From: CAVPFA01 sp963703655
Lineage (GTDB): Bacteria; Actinomycetota; Acidimicrobiia; Acidimicrobiales; Bog-793
NCBI GenBank assembly: GCA_963703655.1
Contig: CAVPFA010000003.1
Location: forward strand, 1,240,001 to 1,304,000
Direction of reading: 5' to 3'
Length of the DNA: 64,000 nucleotides
The position numbers and the translations under genes are program-made. Shown here one piece after another: positions 10,074 through 18,870 of this stretch. Numbering within the stretch: position 1 is the first letter of the stretch; each line of letters starts with the position of its first letter. Below the pieces are notes generated by a model. That model had not been told where the DNA came from. It ran no database searches and saw only the letters and a program-made list of their open reading frames with translations.

Positions 10074-10288
10074 CGGCCTACTTTCCGGACGGCGGGCTTT
10101 GTTGTGGCCGACGGATCGGCAAATGGGCGCAGGGCCGGCTCGACGGTGCGACTGGTTGGCGCTGTTGCGAGGCTTGTCGCAACCGTTACCGGGTGACCTA
10201 CCGCAATTAAGCCGGGTGTCCGAAAGACAGAAGAACGAGGCCAAACAGGGGTCGCGTCCAGGGCTGACGGCCTGCAATGCTGGTGTAA

Positions 10289-11545
10289 GTGAGCAAAGTC
10301 CTTCACATCACGGTGCTCGATGTGGTCATCGCCGTCGCCTTCGTGCTGGTCCTCGTCTCGACCACGGCGCTGATCGCGGCTCGTCGTGGCCGCCGAAGCC
10401 TGCGGCAGCGGCTGCAGGCGCTCGCATCCCGGCTCGGAGCAGATACGCCGCCGAGGGAGCAAAGCGACCTCGAGGACGTACTGGTCCACGTCGAGCGAGC
10501 TACCGACAGGGCAGCCGAGGCCGTTGCGGAGGCGAGCGCCGAGGCGATCCGCCTCCGCCGGGCACTCGACACCCTCCACCAGGCCGTGATCGTGACCGAC
10601 GAGCGAGGCGAGATGGTGTTCCGCAACAGCAGGGCCGTCGCGCTCATGGGCGGCCGGCATGGGGATGCGCTCGCGGCCCAGGCCGTCGACGAGCTCCTGG
10701 CAGAGACGGCGCCCGGCGCCAGCGAGGAACGCGTGCTCGACCTCTACGGACCGCCAAGACGAACCCTCGTCGTGCGCACGCAGAGCATCGACAATGGGCA
10801 ACGAGCCCTTGGCGTGATCGCGGTCATCGACGACGTGTCCGAGCGCCGGCGGCTCGAGGACGTACGGCGCGACTTCGTGGCAAACGTCAGCCACGAACTG
10901 AAGACGCCGATGGGAGCCCTCGGACTCCTGGCCGAGACGCTGCTGTCCGAGAACGAGCCGCAAGTGGCCCAGCGCCTCGCGCAACGGATCCACACGGAGG
11001 CCTTCCGGATCAGCAGAGTCATCGACGACCTCCTCGACCTCTCGCGGATCGAGAACGAGGAGTCCCCTCCGCGAGAGCCGGTTCTGATCAATCTCGTCAT
11101 GGCGGAAGCGGCCGAGCGGGTCCGCGAAGCCGCCAACCAGCGGCAGATCGAGGTGACGCTCGAGGAGCCAAGCCCGCAGCTCGTGGTCCTCGGCGACCGG
11201 CGCCAGCTAACGTCGGCGGTCTACAACCTGCTCGAGAACGCCGTGAAGTTCTCGCCCCAGGGCAGCGACATTCGCTGTGCAGGCCGAGCCGAGGGAGACG
11301 ATGCCGTCGTGATCGTGGAAGACCACGGCGTGGGAATCCCCTCGCGCGACCTCGAGCGGATCTTCGAGCGCTTCTATCGTGTCGACGCCGGCCGCAGCCG
11401 CTCAACAGGCGGAACCGGCCTCGGACTCGCTATCGTCCGCCATGTGGCCGCCAATCATCGCGGAAGCATTCACGTCGAGTCGCGGGAGGGAGAGGGCTCG
11501 ACGTTCACCCTGACGCTGCCCCGCCAGCCAAGGACGGACGGGTGA
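10289..11545 (+). CDS. senX3: SenX3/PhoR-type sensor histidine kinase
   Basis: A 418-residue membrane histidine kinase, probably sensing phosphate limitation with PhoU. One N-terminal membrane helix (VVIAVAFVLVLVSTTALIA) is followed by a PAS-like domain (about 90-185), the H-box FVANVSHELKTP near 202-213, and the N, G1 and G2 boxes (NLLENAVKFSP, EDHGVGIP, GGTGLGLAI). The GTG start is used. The response regulator start overlaps the stop (GTGA), so the pair is one transcription unit. PhoR or another orthologous-group kinase cannot be excluded. Confidence 0.85.
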   Translation: MSKVLHITVLDVVIAVAFVLVLVSTTALIAARRGRRSLRQRLQALASRLGADTPPREQSDLEDVLVHVERATDRAAEAVAEASAEAIRLRRALDTLHQAVIVTDERGEMVFRNSRAVALMGGRHGDALAAQAVDELLAETAPGASEERVLDLYGPPRRTLVVRTQSIDNGQRALGVIAVIDDVSERRRLEDVRRDFVANVSHELKTPMGALGLLAETLLSENEPQVAQRLAQRIHTEAFRISRVIDDLLDLSRIENEESPPREPVLINLVMAEAAERVREAANQRQIEVTLEEPSPQLVVLGDRRQLTSAVYNLLENAVKFSPQGSDIRCAGRAEGDDAVVIVEDHGVGIPSRDLERIFERFYRVDAGRSRSTGGTGLGLAIVRHVAANHRGSIHVESREGEGSTFTLTLPRQPRTDG

Positions 11546-12498
11546 CCGTTCGCCAACGCCGTGGCGCCGGCTCGCTCGCCACGGAGCTTGAGCCCGTGCT
11601 GGCTCACCCGCCTGCCGGAGAGGAAGACCGCGGGGCTCCGCCCGCGCGTGTTCTCGTCGTGGAGGACGCAGAGTCGTTCGTGGACGCGCTGACGGTCAAC
11701 CTCGAGAGGGAGGGCTTCTCTGTGACCGTGGCTCGCGACGGGGTCGAAGCGCTCGAGCGGTTCGAGATCGACCGACCCGACCTCGTGCTGCTCGATGTCA
11801 TGCTCCCGCGGTTGTCGGGCATCGACGTCTGCCGCGCGATCCGTGCCAACTCGTCGGTGCCGATCATCATGGTGACAGCCAAGTCGACCGAGCTCGACAC
11901 CGTCGTCGGCCTCGAGGTCGGTGCCGACGACTACGTGGCCAAGCCCTATCGGGTACACGAGCTCGTGTCTCGCATGCGAGCCGTACTTCGCCGGACCCCA
12001 GGCCCCCATGCGACCGCCAAGCTGGGCCCCGTCGCTGTGGTGGCCATCCCTGCTGACGAGGCACCCCGGCCCGTGGGCGGGGGTCCGACAGGTGGTGACG
12101 CGCAGGACGCTTCCTCCGCGCATCCGGGCGGGGGCCCGTCGGAACGAGGCGGCGGGCGGACTTCCTCCAGCACGGCTCCACGACCGGACGAGATCCTCCA
12201 AGTCGGCGGCGTCGTCCTGGATCTCGGGCGTCATGAATGCATCGTCCGCGACCACGAGATCAAGCTTCCCCTGAAAGAATTCGAGCTGCTCGAGATGTTG
12301 CTGAGCAACCCGGGGCGCGTCGTGACACGCGACACTTTGATCGACCGGGTCTGGGGCATGGACTACGTCGGCGACACCAAGACGCTCGACGTTCACATCA
12401 AAAGACTGCGGTCTCGCATCGAGCAGGACCCCTCCAAACCGGTGCTCATAACTACGATTCGCGGTCTCGGCTACCGGTTCGAATCACCTCGCCGCTGA
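11542..12498 (+). CDS. regX3: RegX3/PhoB-type response regulator with long linker
   Basis: An OmpR/PhoB-class regulator of 318 residues phosphorylated by the kinase encoded just upstream. The GTG at 11542 overlaps the kinase stop. The receiver domain starts at RVLVVEDAESF, with the phospho-acceptor Asp in LVLLDVMLPRLSG and the Lys in DDYVAKPYRV. The winged helix begins near ILQVGGVVLDL and ends TTIRGLGYRFE. Between the two lies a Gly/Pro/Ser-rich linker of about 60 residues, including GGGPTGGD and GGGPSERGGGR. The family usually has about 230 residues and a short linker, so this insertion is unusual. Confidence 0.87.
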   Translation: MTVRQRRGAGSLATELEPVLAHPPAGEEDRGAPPARVLVVEDAESFVDALTVNLEREGFSVTVARDGVEALERFEIDRPDLVLLDVMLPRLSGIDVCRAIRANSSVPIIMVTAKSTELDTVVGLEVGADDYVAKPYRVHELVSRMRAVLRRTPGPHATAKLGPVAVVAIPADEAPRPVGGGPTGGDAQDASSAHPGGGPSERGGGRTSSSTAPRPDEILQVGGVVLDLGRHECIVRDHEIKLPLKEFELLEMLLSNPGRVVTRDTLIDRVWGMDYVGDTKTLDVHIKRLRSRIEQDPSKPVLITTIRGLGYRFESPRR

Positions 12499-12570
12499 TC
12501 TCCGCCGGCGGTCTATCGGCGCTTGCGCCCCGCTTGCGAGCTTCGCGCCGGCCCCCGATAACCTTCGGCC

Positions 12571-13551
12571 GTGCCCGCCGTTGAGGTCGACCACCTCGTG
12601 GTCCGCTACGGGAGCCTGACTGCGGTCGCGGACGTCAGCTTCGAAGCGGACTCCGGCGAGGTCGTCGCCCTCCTCGGGCCGAACGGCGCGGGCAAGACGA
12701 CGACCGTCGAGACACTCGAGGGGTTCCGGCGTGCCGGTGCCGGCACGGTACGCGTCCTCGGGCTCGACCCCTGGAACGACCACACCCGGCTCACGGGCAA
12801 GGTCGGCGTCGTCCTGCAGCGTGGCGGTGTCTACCCGGTCATGAGCGCCGAGCGGGCCGTTCGGCTCTTCGCGACCTACTACGACGACCCCCGAGACCCC
12901 GACGAGCTCATCGATCTCGTCGGTCTCCGCTCGGTGGCGAGGACGCAGTACAAGCGTCTGTCCGGCGGCGAGCAGCAACGACTGGCACTGGCGCTGGCGC
13001 TCGTCGGAAGACCCAGCGTCGCCTTCCTCGACGAGCCGACGGCCGGGGTCGACCCGGCCGGGCGGATCGCCGTACGCGATGTCGTCTCGGGCCTGCGGTC
13101 CGACGGAGTGTGCGTGATCCTCACGAGCCACGAGCTCGACGAGGTGCAGCGCTTGGCGGACCGGGTCGTCATCGTCGACCATGGCCGCGTCGTCGCCGCG
13201 GGGCGTCAGGGAGAGATCCAAGGCGGGTCGGAGGAGCTTCGTTTCGCAGCGGAGCCGGGCCTAGCGGTTGCCGACCTCTCCGCCCGACTCGGTGCTGTCG
13301 TCACCGAGGGTCCGCCTGGCGAGTATCTGGTGTCGGCCCGGCCCGCTCCCGCACTGGTGGCGGCGCTCGCGACGTGGCTCGCCGAGCAGGACCTCGCACT
13401 CGGCGATCTCCGGGCCGGTCGCCAGCGGCTCGAAGACGTCTATCTCCGTCTGACAAGCCCCGGAGCCGGCGTGCATGCGGACCGGGGCTCGCCTGCCGGT
13501 GCGCCCTTGGCTTCCAGGCGGCAAGGCCGAAGAGGCCGGTCCCGCGGATGA
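12571..13551 (+). CDS. ABC transporter ATP-binding protein, DrrA-like exporter
   Basis: The ATPase subunit of an ABC-2 exporter (326 residues, GTG start). Walker A is GPNGAGKTTT near 41-50, the signature is LSGGEQQR near 131-138, Walker B is VAFLDEPTAG near 150-159 and the H-loop is in LTSHELDE. A C-terminal domain of about 100 residues follows the nucleotide-binding domain, as in DrrA-type drug or lipid exporters. Its stop overlaps the start of the permease gene (ATGA). The substrate cannot be told from sequence. Confidence 0.88.
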   Translation: MPAVEVDHLVVRYGSLTAVADVSFEADSGEVVALLGPNGAGKTTTVETLEGFRRAGAGTVRVLGLDPWNDHTRLTGKVGVVLQRGGVYPVMSAERAVRLFATYYDDPRDPDELIDLVGLRSVARTQYKRLSGGEQQRLALALALVGRPSVAFLDEPTAGVDPAGRIAVRDVVSGLRSDGVCVILTSHELDEVQRLADRVVIVDHGRVVAAGRQGEIQGGSEELRFAAEPGLAVADLSARLGAVVTEGPPGEYLVSARPAPALVAALATWLAEQDLALGDLRAGRQRLEDVYLRLTSPGAGVHADRGSPAGAPLASRRQGRRGRSRG

Positions 13552-14273
13552 ACCTGCGAGCGCTACGGGCTCAGATCGGTGCCGAGACACGGATGACACT
13601 CGAACGGGGCGAGACGTTGCTCGTCACTCTCGGGATACCTGTCGTGCTCCTCGTCTTCTTCACCCTCGTGCCCGTCCTGCCCACGGGCACTCCGCACCGG
13701 GTGGACTTCCTCGCTCCGGGCGTGCTCGCTCTGGCCGTCATGTCCACCGCCATGGTCAGCCTCGGGATCGCCACTGCCTTCGAGCGGAGCTACGGCGTGC
13801 TGAAACGGCTCGGCGCGACGCCGCTCGGCCGGCCCGCGCTCCTCACCGCGAAGATCGTCTCGGTCGTCGTTGTCGAGGTCGCCCAGGTCGTCATCCTGGT
13901 CGGTGTCGCACTCGCGCTCGGCTGGCGTCCGCACCCCACTGCGGGGCTCGCCGTCATGGCGGTGCTCTTGGCCACGATCGCGTTCGCCGGGATCGGGCTG
14001 ACGATGGCAGGCGCGCTGCGAGCCGAGGTGACCCTCGCGGCTGCGAACGGCGTCTACGTGGTCCTGCTGCTCATCGGGGGCGTCATCTTCCCGCTCAGCA
14101 AGCTCGGAGGCCTCGCCTCGTTCGCCCGTTTACTGCCGACCGCCGCTCTCTCCGACGCCTTGCACCGGGCGCTCGGAACCGGTTCGAGCGTTCCGGCGGA
14201 GGCATGGGTCGTGCTCGGGCTCTGGGCGGTTGCGGCGCCGATCGTCGCCGCCCTCACCTTCAGATGGGAGTAG
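13548..14273 (+). CDS. ABC-2 type transporter permease
   Basis: The membrane half of the exporter encoded together with the preceding ATPase. The ATG at 13548 is coupled to its stop and gives 241 residues, the usual size. Six hydrophobic segments are visible, the first VTLGIPVVLLVFFTLVPVL. The cytosolic FERSYGVLKRLGATPLGR segment after the second helix is characteristic of ABC-2 permeases. The gene converges with ctaB 42 bases downstream. Confidence 0.87.
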   Translation: MNLRALRAQIGAETRMTLERGETLLVTLGIPVVLLVFFTLVPVLPTGTPHRVDFLAPGVLALAVMSTAMVSLGIATAFERSYGVLKRLGATPLGRPALLTAKIVSVVVVEVAQVVILVGVALALGWRPHPTAGLAVMAVLLATIAFAGIGLTMAGALRAEVTLAAANGVYVVLLLIGGVIFPLSKLGGLASFARLLPTAALSDALHRALGTGSSVPAEAWVVLGLWAVAAPIVAALTFRWE

Positions 14274-14315
14274 ATCCGGAGGGGTTGGACCGCTGGACGG
14301 GAGTCGGCCGGGGCG

Positions 14316-15227
14316 TCAGCGGTAGCGGACGAGCACGTCGACGGCCATCGCCACGAAGACGACTGTGATGTAGGTGATCGAGTAGGTGAACAGCCGCATG
14401 GCGCTCTTCGGGGTTCCGTGCTCGCTGCGCAACCGGAAGGCGTCGGCGAGGTACAGACCCCCGGCCAGGACGGCCGCCGCCCAGTAGATCCACCCGGAAT
14501 GGTCCACCACGCCGAAGACGACCGACGTCGCTACGAGGGCCGCCGAGTACAGGATGATCTGGCGTGACACCCGCTCGAAGGGTGCGACGGCTGGCAGCAT
14601 AGGGACGCTCGCGGCCTTGTAGTCGTCCCTGTACCGCACCGCCAGGGCCCAGAAGTGCGATGGCGTCCAGATGACGATCATCGCGAAGAGCACGACGGCC
14701 GGCCATGCCAGGTGGTCCGTGACTGCGGTCCAGCCGACCAGGACCGGGACGGCACCTGCGGCGCCGCCTATGACGATGTTCTGGCTCGAGCGGCGCTTCA
14801 GGCCGATCGAGTAGACGAAGACATAGAACCCTGCTGCGCCAAGAGCGAGCAGGGCCGAGAAGAGGTTGACCGTTTTCCAGAGCAGCACGAAGGCGGCGGC
14901 CTCGAGGACGACCGAAAAGACGATGGCCGCCGAGGGCGTCACGGCACCTGTGACTAGCGGCCGATGCCGGGTGCGGTGCATGACTGCGTCGATGTCGCGG
15001 TCGACGACCATGTTCGCTGCGTTGGCGCCACCGGCCGATAGCGCACCCCCGACGAGGGTCGCGACCATCAGCCACCACTTGGGAATGCCCTTCGCGGCAA
15101 CGACCATCGTCGGGAGCGTCGTGACCAGGAGCAACTCGATGATCCGGGGCTTGGTGAGGGCTAAGTACGCCTTAACCCTGAAGCTGACCGACCGTTGCGA
15201 CGCCAACGCGGTCGAAAGCTGCACCAT
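14316..15227 (-). CDS. ctaB: Protoheme IX farnesyltransferase (heme O synthase)
   Basis: A UbiA-family prenyltransferase that adds a farnesyl group to heme b to make heme O for cytochrome oxidase. The two Asp-rich motifs are visible: NMVVDRDIDAVMHRTRHRPL for polyprenyl-diphosphate/Mg binding, and YSIGLKRRSSQN in the conserved middle loop. About eight or nine membrane helices are present. The ATG at 15227 gives 303 residues, the usual length. The frame is also open to a TTG at 15272. The gene is divergent from ctaA, which carries out the next step. Confidence 0.92.
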   Translation of the reverse strand: MVQLSTALASQRSVSFRVKAYLALTKPRIIELLLVTTLPTMVVAAKGIPKWWLMVATLVGGALSAGGANAANMVVDRDIDAVMHRTRHRPLVTGAVTPSAAIVFSVVLEAAAFVLLWKTVNLFSALLALGAAGFYVFVYSIGLKRRSSQNIVIGGAAGAVPVLVGWTAVTDHLAWPAVVLFAMIVIWTPSHFWALAVRYRDDYKAASVPMLPAVAPFERVSRQIILYSAALVATSVVFGVVDHSGWIYWAAAVLAGGLYLADAFRLRSEHGTPKSAMRLFTYSITYITVVFVAMAVDVLVRYR

Positions 15228-15296
15228 CGCTGGAGTGTAGAAGTGGGGGAACCTTCCTACAAGCTGCGGCAACGCAGCGCCTGATCGCAGGGCGGA

Positions 15297-16349
15297 GTGG
15301 TGGCCCGGCCCTCGCGAGCGTACGATCCAGAGGCGGTGCGCCTGCCCACTTCCTCACCTACCGTGCGCAAGCGCCTGCCCGCTTACTCTCCCGCCACCGT
15401 GCGCAAGCGCCTGCCCAGCTACTCGCCCGCGACCGTGCGCAACGTGGCCCTGGCCTCGGCGGTCTGCTACGCGTTGCTGGTACTGACCGGCGGCGCCGTG
15501 CGGCTGACGGGCTCGGGACTCGGTTGCCCCGACTGGCCTTCGTGTTACCAGCACCACCTCACCGCCGTGTCCTCGTTCCATCCCGTCGTCGAGTTCGCGA
15601 ACCGGCTCATGAGCGTGGCGGTGACGGTGCTCTCCGTGGCGGCGTTCGCGGTGGCAGCACTCCGCAGGCCCCCGCGCCGCCAGCTCACCCTGCTCGGCGC
15701 CGGGCTCGTCGCCGGCGTCGGGGCCCAAGTCGTGCTCGGCGGCTTGGTCGTGCTTTTCAAGCTCAATCCGTATCTTGTCGCTCTTCACTTCGTGCTGACG
15801 ATCGCGGTCCTCGCGGACGCAATCGTGCTGTACCACCTCGCCGGCAGCAACCCGACCCCCGCCGAGCCGGCCGTCGGGCGAGACCTCGTCCGCCTGGCGC
15901 GGCTCCTGTTGGGCGCCCTCGCCCTTGTCACGCTTCTCGGCACGGTGGTCTCGGGTGCCGGTCCGCACGCGGGGAGCACCGCGGGCACGGTCGCAAAACG
16001 GATCCCGATCGCGTTCCGGGACATCGCAGAGGTCCACTCGAGCGCAGCACTGTTCCTCATCGGCCTCACCCTCGCGTCGCAGTTCGCGTTCCACTACGCG
16101 AAGGCTCCGCCGACCGTGCTGAGCCGCGGGCGCCTGTTCATGGAGGTGATGGTCGTCCAAGGGGCGCTGGGTTACCTGCAGTATTTTCTTCACGACGCCG
16201 CGGGAGTGATCGAGTTCCACCTCGCGGGGGTGACGACGCTTTGGATCACGGGGATCGGTTTCTACTTGTCCTTGCATCGCCATCCGCCCGAACCGCACAC
16301 TGGCGCTCCCTCGGTCCAATCCGCTGCTGCTGCCGCGATCGGCCGATGA
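15297..16349 (+). CDS. ctaA: Heme A synthase (CtaA/COX15)
   Basis: An integral membrane enzyme that oxidises the C8 methyl of heme O to make heme A. The protein has eight predicted helices, the extracytoplasmic Cys pair in GCPDWPSC, and conserved His residues in HPVVEFANRLMS, ALHFVL, AEVHSSAALFLI and EFHLAGV. The GTG at 15297 gives 350 residues. The first 45 are a basic extension with a duplicated TVRKRLP motif. A start further in would give a protein of ordinary length. Divergent from ctaB. Confidence 0.9.
   Translation: MVARPSRAYDPEAVRLPTSSPTVRKRLPAYSPATVRKRLPSYSPATVRNVALASAVCYALLVLTGGAVRLTGSGLGCPDWPSCYQHHLTAVSSFHPVVEFANRLMSVAVTVLSVAAFAVAALRRPPRRQLTLLGAGLVAGVGAQVVLGGLVVLFKLNPYLVALHFVLTIAVLADAIVLYHLAGSNPTPAEPAVGRDLVRLARLLLGALALVTLLGTVVSGAGPHAGSTAGTVAKRIPIAFRDIAEVHSSAALFLIGLTLASQFAFHYAKAPPTVLSRGRLFMEVMVVQGALGYLQYFLHDAAGVIEFHLAGVTTLWITGIGFYLSLHRHPPEPHTGAPSVQSAAAAAIGR
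15360..15443. repeat. 36-bp tandem repeat in the 5' end of ctaA
   Basis: Two 36-base units (15360-15395 and 15396-15431) and the start of a third (15432-15443) share ACCGTGCGCAAGCGCCTGCC. They encode the repeated TVRKRLPxYSPA. The unit is in frame and lies before the first membrane helix. Confidence 0.85.
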
Positions 16350-16356
16350 CGTACAA

Positions 16357-16665
16357 ATGACCGCCAGCATGGGATCGACGGCCGTTCCGGCGGAAGTCGA
16401 ACGACCCGAAGCGCGCGAAGCGCCTGCCGCGGACCTGCCATGGCTGGTGATCGTGTGGAACGACCCGATCAACCTCATGAGCTACGTGACCTATGTCTTC
16501 CAGAAGCTGTTCGGGTACTCGCGGGCGAAGGCCCACAAGCTCATGCTCGACGTTCATCACAAGGGCCGCGCCGTCGTATCGAGCGGGCCGAAGGAGCGAG
16601 CCGAGCTCGACGTCGCCCGGCTGCACCAGCACGGGCTGTGGGCAACGATGGAGCACAGCGGGTGA
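16357..16665 (+). CDS. clpS: ATP-dependent Clp protease adaptor ClpS
   Basis: ClpS binds N-degron substrates and the ClpA/ClpC N-domain to direct them to ClpP. The 102-residue protein has an acidic, disordered N-terminus, then the ClpS core: VIVWNDPINLMSYVTYVF, the AKAHKLMLDVHHKGRAVV helix and loop, and the ELDVARLHQHGLWATME end. Its stop overlaps the start of the DUF2017 gene, a pairing I know from actinobacteria. A second ATG four codons in is an alternative start. Confidence 0.92.
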   Translation: MTASMGSTAVPAEVERPEAREAPAADLPWLVIVWNDPINLMSYVTYVFQKLFGYSRAKAHKLMLDVHHKGRAVVSSGPKERAELDVARLHQHGLWATMEHSG

Positions 16666-17252
16666 GCTTCCACCGCCGGATCCGCGCCGCTCGGAGCGGC
16701 GGGTACGAGTTGCGCCTAGCGACCGAGGAGCGCGAGCTGCTCGCAGCCCTGCCCCTCCAGCTCGTCTCGCTCCTCGACGACGTAGGAGACGAGATCCCGG
16801 GCGACCTGCCCGATGCTCTGCGCCGCCTGCTGCCCCCGGCGTACACGACCGACCCGGAGGCCGAGCGAGCGTACGTGTCACTCACTCGCCAGGATCTCGT
16901 CGAGCACCACCGTGAGTCGCTCGAGACCCTGGCGGCGACGGCGAAGGCGACCCGGCTCGACGACGAGCAGGTACTCGCATGGCTCGCCGCCCTGAACGAC
17001 CTTCGCCTGGTCCTCGGCACGATGCTCGGGGTCACCGAGGACGAGGCCGAACCCGACGTCGACAAGTCGCGTCAAGCGGAATGGATCGCCTACCTGTACC
17101 TGGGAGGACTCCAGGCCGAGCTCATCGACATCCTCGAGGGGAGCTTGCCGGACCCGGTGCCGGGCGCAGACGACCGGGTCCCCGACGACCATTGGGGCGA
17201 GCCGCCGGGCGGGCTGCGATGGGACGGCACACCGCAGCCGCCTGATCCGTGA
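16662..17252 (+). CDS. DUF2017-family protein
   Basis: A 196-residue soluble protein of unknown function in the DUF2017 family, which habitually follows clpS in actinobacteria. The GTG at 16662 overlaps the clpS stop. The protein is acidic and helical (EERELLAALPLQLVSLLDDV, AEWIAYLYLGGLQAELIDIL), with a Pro-rich tail ending LRWDGTPQPP. The position suggests a role linked to ClpS/Clp proteolysis, but that is inference only. Its stop overlaps the next start. Confidence 0.85.
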   Translation: MSFHRRIRAARSGGYELRLATEERELLAALPLQLVSLLDDVGDEIPGDLPDALRRLLPPAYTTDPEAERAYVSLTRQDLVEHHRESLETLAATAKATRLDDEQVLAWLAALNDLRLVLGTMLGVTEDEAEPDVDKSRQAEWIAYLYLGGLQAELIDILEGSLPDPVPGADDRVPDDHWGEPPGGLRWDGTPQPPDP

Positions 17253-18640
17253 GCGGACCGACAGTGCCACGTCTGCTCGCCATCATGGGATCAGGAGAGA
17301 CGGCGCCGACGATGGTGAAGGTCCATCGCCAGCTTCTTCAGCGGATGGGACCACCTCCGGTGCCGGCGGTCCTACTCGACACGCCCTTCGGATTTCAGGA
17401 GAACGCTCGAGAGATCGCCGGTCGCGCCGTCACCTACTTCCAGGAGAGCCTGCAGGCACCCATCACCGTCGCCGACGTGCTGACCGGCGTCGAAGCCAAC
17501 GGCAGACAAGACTCCTTCGCCGACGCGCGGCTCGTGACGACGGTTCGAGACTCGCGTTACGTCTTCGCGGGACCGGGGAGCCCGAGTTATGCGCTGCGGA
17601 AGTGGCAGGGGACCGTCATTCCGAGCTTGCTCATCGAGAAGGTTCTCCACGGCGGATGCGTCGTGTTCGCGAGCGCCGCCGCCCTCACTCTCGGCGTCGT
17701 GACGGTGCCCGTGTACGAGATCTACAAGTGCGGCGAGGACCCACACTGGCTCACAGGCCTCGACGTGGCCTCGGCGGCAGGACTTCAGGCGGCGATCATC
17801 CCGCACTACGACAACAACGAGGGGGGAACCCACGACACCCGTTACTGCTACCTGGGAGAGCGCCGGCTCGCGATGATGGAGAGGGACCTGCCCGAGGGAG
17901 CCTTCGTGCTCGGAGTCGACGAGCACACCGCGTTCGTGCTCGATCTCGACGAGCGCACGATGTCGATCGAGGGTCGGGGAGTCGTGACCGTGCGCGCAAG
18001 GGGCCGGTCCGCCACCTTCACGAGCGGCGAGACCGTCCCGATCGCCCGAATCCTCGAGACCGCCGAGGCTCTCGCCCGTGGCGGAACTGGTTCCGGCAGC
18101 GACGCGGGCGGCGGCTCTGCTTTCGACGGACAGACCCGCGGGGCGGGAGCGCCGGGCGCCACCGACCTGGCCGCCGGAGCAGACGGGCCGGCCTCGGGTG
18201 GCACCCGTCTGCTCAGCACCTCGCCGCTCGTCGACCTGGTGCGCGAGCGCGAGGCGGACTTCGCCGCAGCGGTCGCCTCCCGGGACATGACGCTCGCGGT
18301 GGGCACGGTGCTCGACCTGGAGCGCGACGTAACCGACTGGTCGACCGACATCCCTGCGGGCGACGAGCTCGACCGTGCCCACGCCAGCCTGAGGTCGCTC
18401 ATATTGGAGCTCGGCCGATTGTCAGCGACCGGGGCTCGCGACCCTCGGGACATCGTCGGACCGTTCGTCGAGGCCCTCCTGGAGCTCCGGGATACTGCAC
18501 GACGAGACGGCCGGTTTCACGAAGCCGACCTCGTGAGGGAACGACTGGCAGAGCACGGGATCGAGGTACGTGACACCCCGCAGGGAAGCGAGTGGCTGCT
18601 CGCCGGCGACGGCAGCGGCGGGGCGGAGTCCGGAGCCTGA
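17249..18640 (+). CDS. Peptidase-E/cyanophycinase-like protein fused to a CysS-like C-terminal domain
   Basis: The N-terminal 260 residues resemble class I glutamine-amidotransferase-like serine peptidases (peptidase E/cyanophycinase fold), with the MGSGETAPTMVKVH start, VFAGPGSPSYALRKW, the VFASAAALTLG nucleophile-elbow region and IIPHYDNNEGGTHDTRY. A disordered Gly/Ala/Ser linker follows (about 275-325). The C-terminal 130 residues resemble the DALR-like and C-terminal region of cysteinyl-tRNA synthetase (DFAAAVASRDMTLAVGTVLD, then ADLVRERLAEHGIEVRDTPQ). There is no synthetase catalytic domain. The GTG at 17249 overlaps the DUF2017 stop. The substrate is unknown. Confidence 0.72.
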   Translation: MSGPTVPRLLAIMGSGETAPTMVKVHRQLLQRMGPPPVPAVLLDTPFGFQENAREIAGRAVTYFQESLQAPITVADVLTGVEANGRQDSFADARLVTTVRDSRYVFAGPGSPSYALRKWQGTVIPSLLIEKVLHGGCVVFASAAALTLGVVTVPVYEIYKCGEDPHWLTGLDVASAAGLQAAIIPHYDNNEGGTHDTRYCYLGERRLAMMERDLPEGAFVLGVDEHTAFVLDLDERTMSIEGRGVVTVRARGRSATFTSGETVPIARILETAEALARGGTGSGSDAGGGSAFDGQTRGAGAPGATDLAAGADGPASGGTRLLSTSPLVDLVREREADFAAAVASRDMTLAVGTVLDLERDVTDWSTDIPAGDELDRAHASLRSLILELGRLSATGARDPRDIVGPFVEALLELRDTARRDGRFHEADLVRERLAEHGIEVRDTPQGSEWLLAGDGSGGAESGA

Positions 18641-18667
18641 TAATTTCCGTTTCTGCCTTCGGGGTGA

Positions 18668-18740
18668 GCCCCCATCGTCCAGCGGCCGAGGACATCGCCC
18701 TTTCAAGGCGGAAACACGGGTTCGAATCCCGTTGGGGGTG
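18668..18740 (+). tRNA. tRNA-Glu(UUC)
   Basis: A full cloverleaf can be drawn: acceptor GCCCCCA with TGGGGGT (G-U closing pair), anticodon stem TCGCC/GGCGG around the loop CTTTCAA with anticodon TTC, T-arm ACGGG-TTCGAAT-CCCGT and discriminator G. No CCA is encoded. It lies 27 bases after the stop of the preceding gene and is the integration target of the 40-kb island. The anticodon stem through the 3' end is the attL core. Confidence 0.95.
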
Positions 18741-18741
18741 C
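18697..18741. other. attL core of the island
   Basis: These 45 bases (from the anticodon stem to one base past the tRNA 3' end) recur at 58904-58948 with a single mismatch (G at 18719, C at 58926). The intact tRNA is at the integrase-proximal end, as expected when an element carries the tRNA 3' end and restores the gene on integration. Confidence 0.92.
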
Positions 18742-18800
18742 TTGATGTTTTCCCTGTTCAAGATACATCTGACAGGAACTATCTAGCACGCTCCCTCTCG

Positions 18801-18824
18801 TTGGCAATCTGTTGTGGCAATCCA
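18801..18824. repeat. Putative integrase arm-type site (attL side)
   Basis: TTGGCAATC and TTGTGGCAATC lie in tandem 60 bases inside attL. Bases 18801-18823 match 58781-58803 near attR with one mismatch, in the same orientation. Tandem repeats just inside both ends are typical of tyrosine-integrase arm sites. This one overlaps the region upstream of the integrase start. Confidence 0.65.
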
Positions 18825-18870
18825 GGGCGCTCCCAGGAAACCCCCCGTACAGTGGGGAGAAGGAGCAACC

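Noticed and set aside
9991..11541. Long N-terminal extension of the response regulator
   Set aside because: The frame runs under the histidine kinase gene and is low-complexity Arg/Pro-rich. The GTG at 11542 is coupled to the kinase stop.
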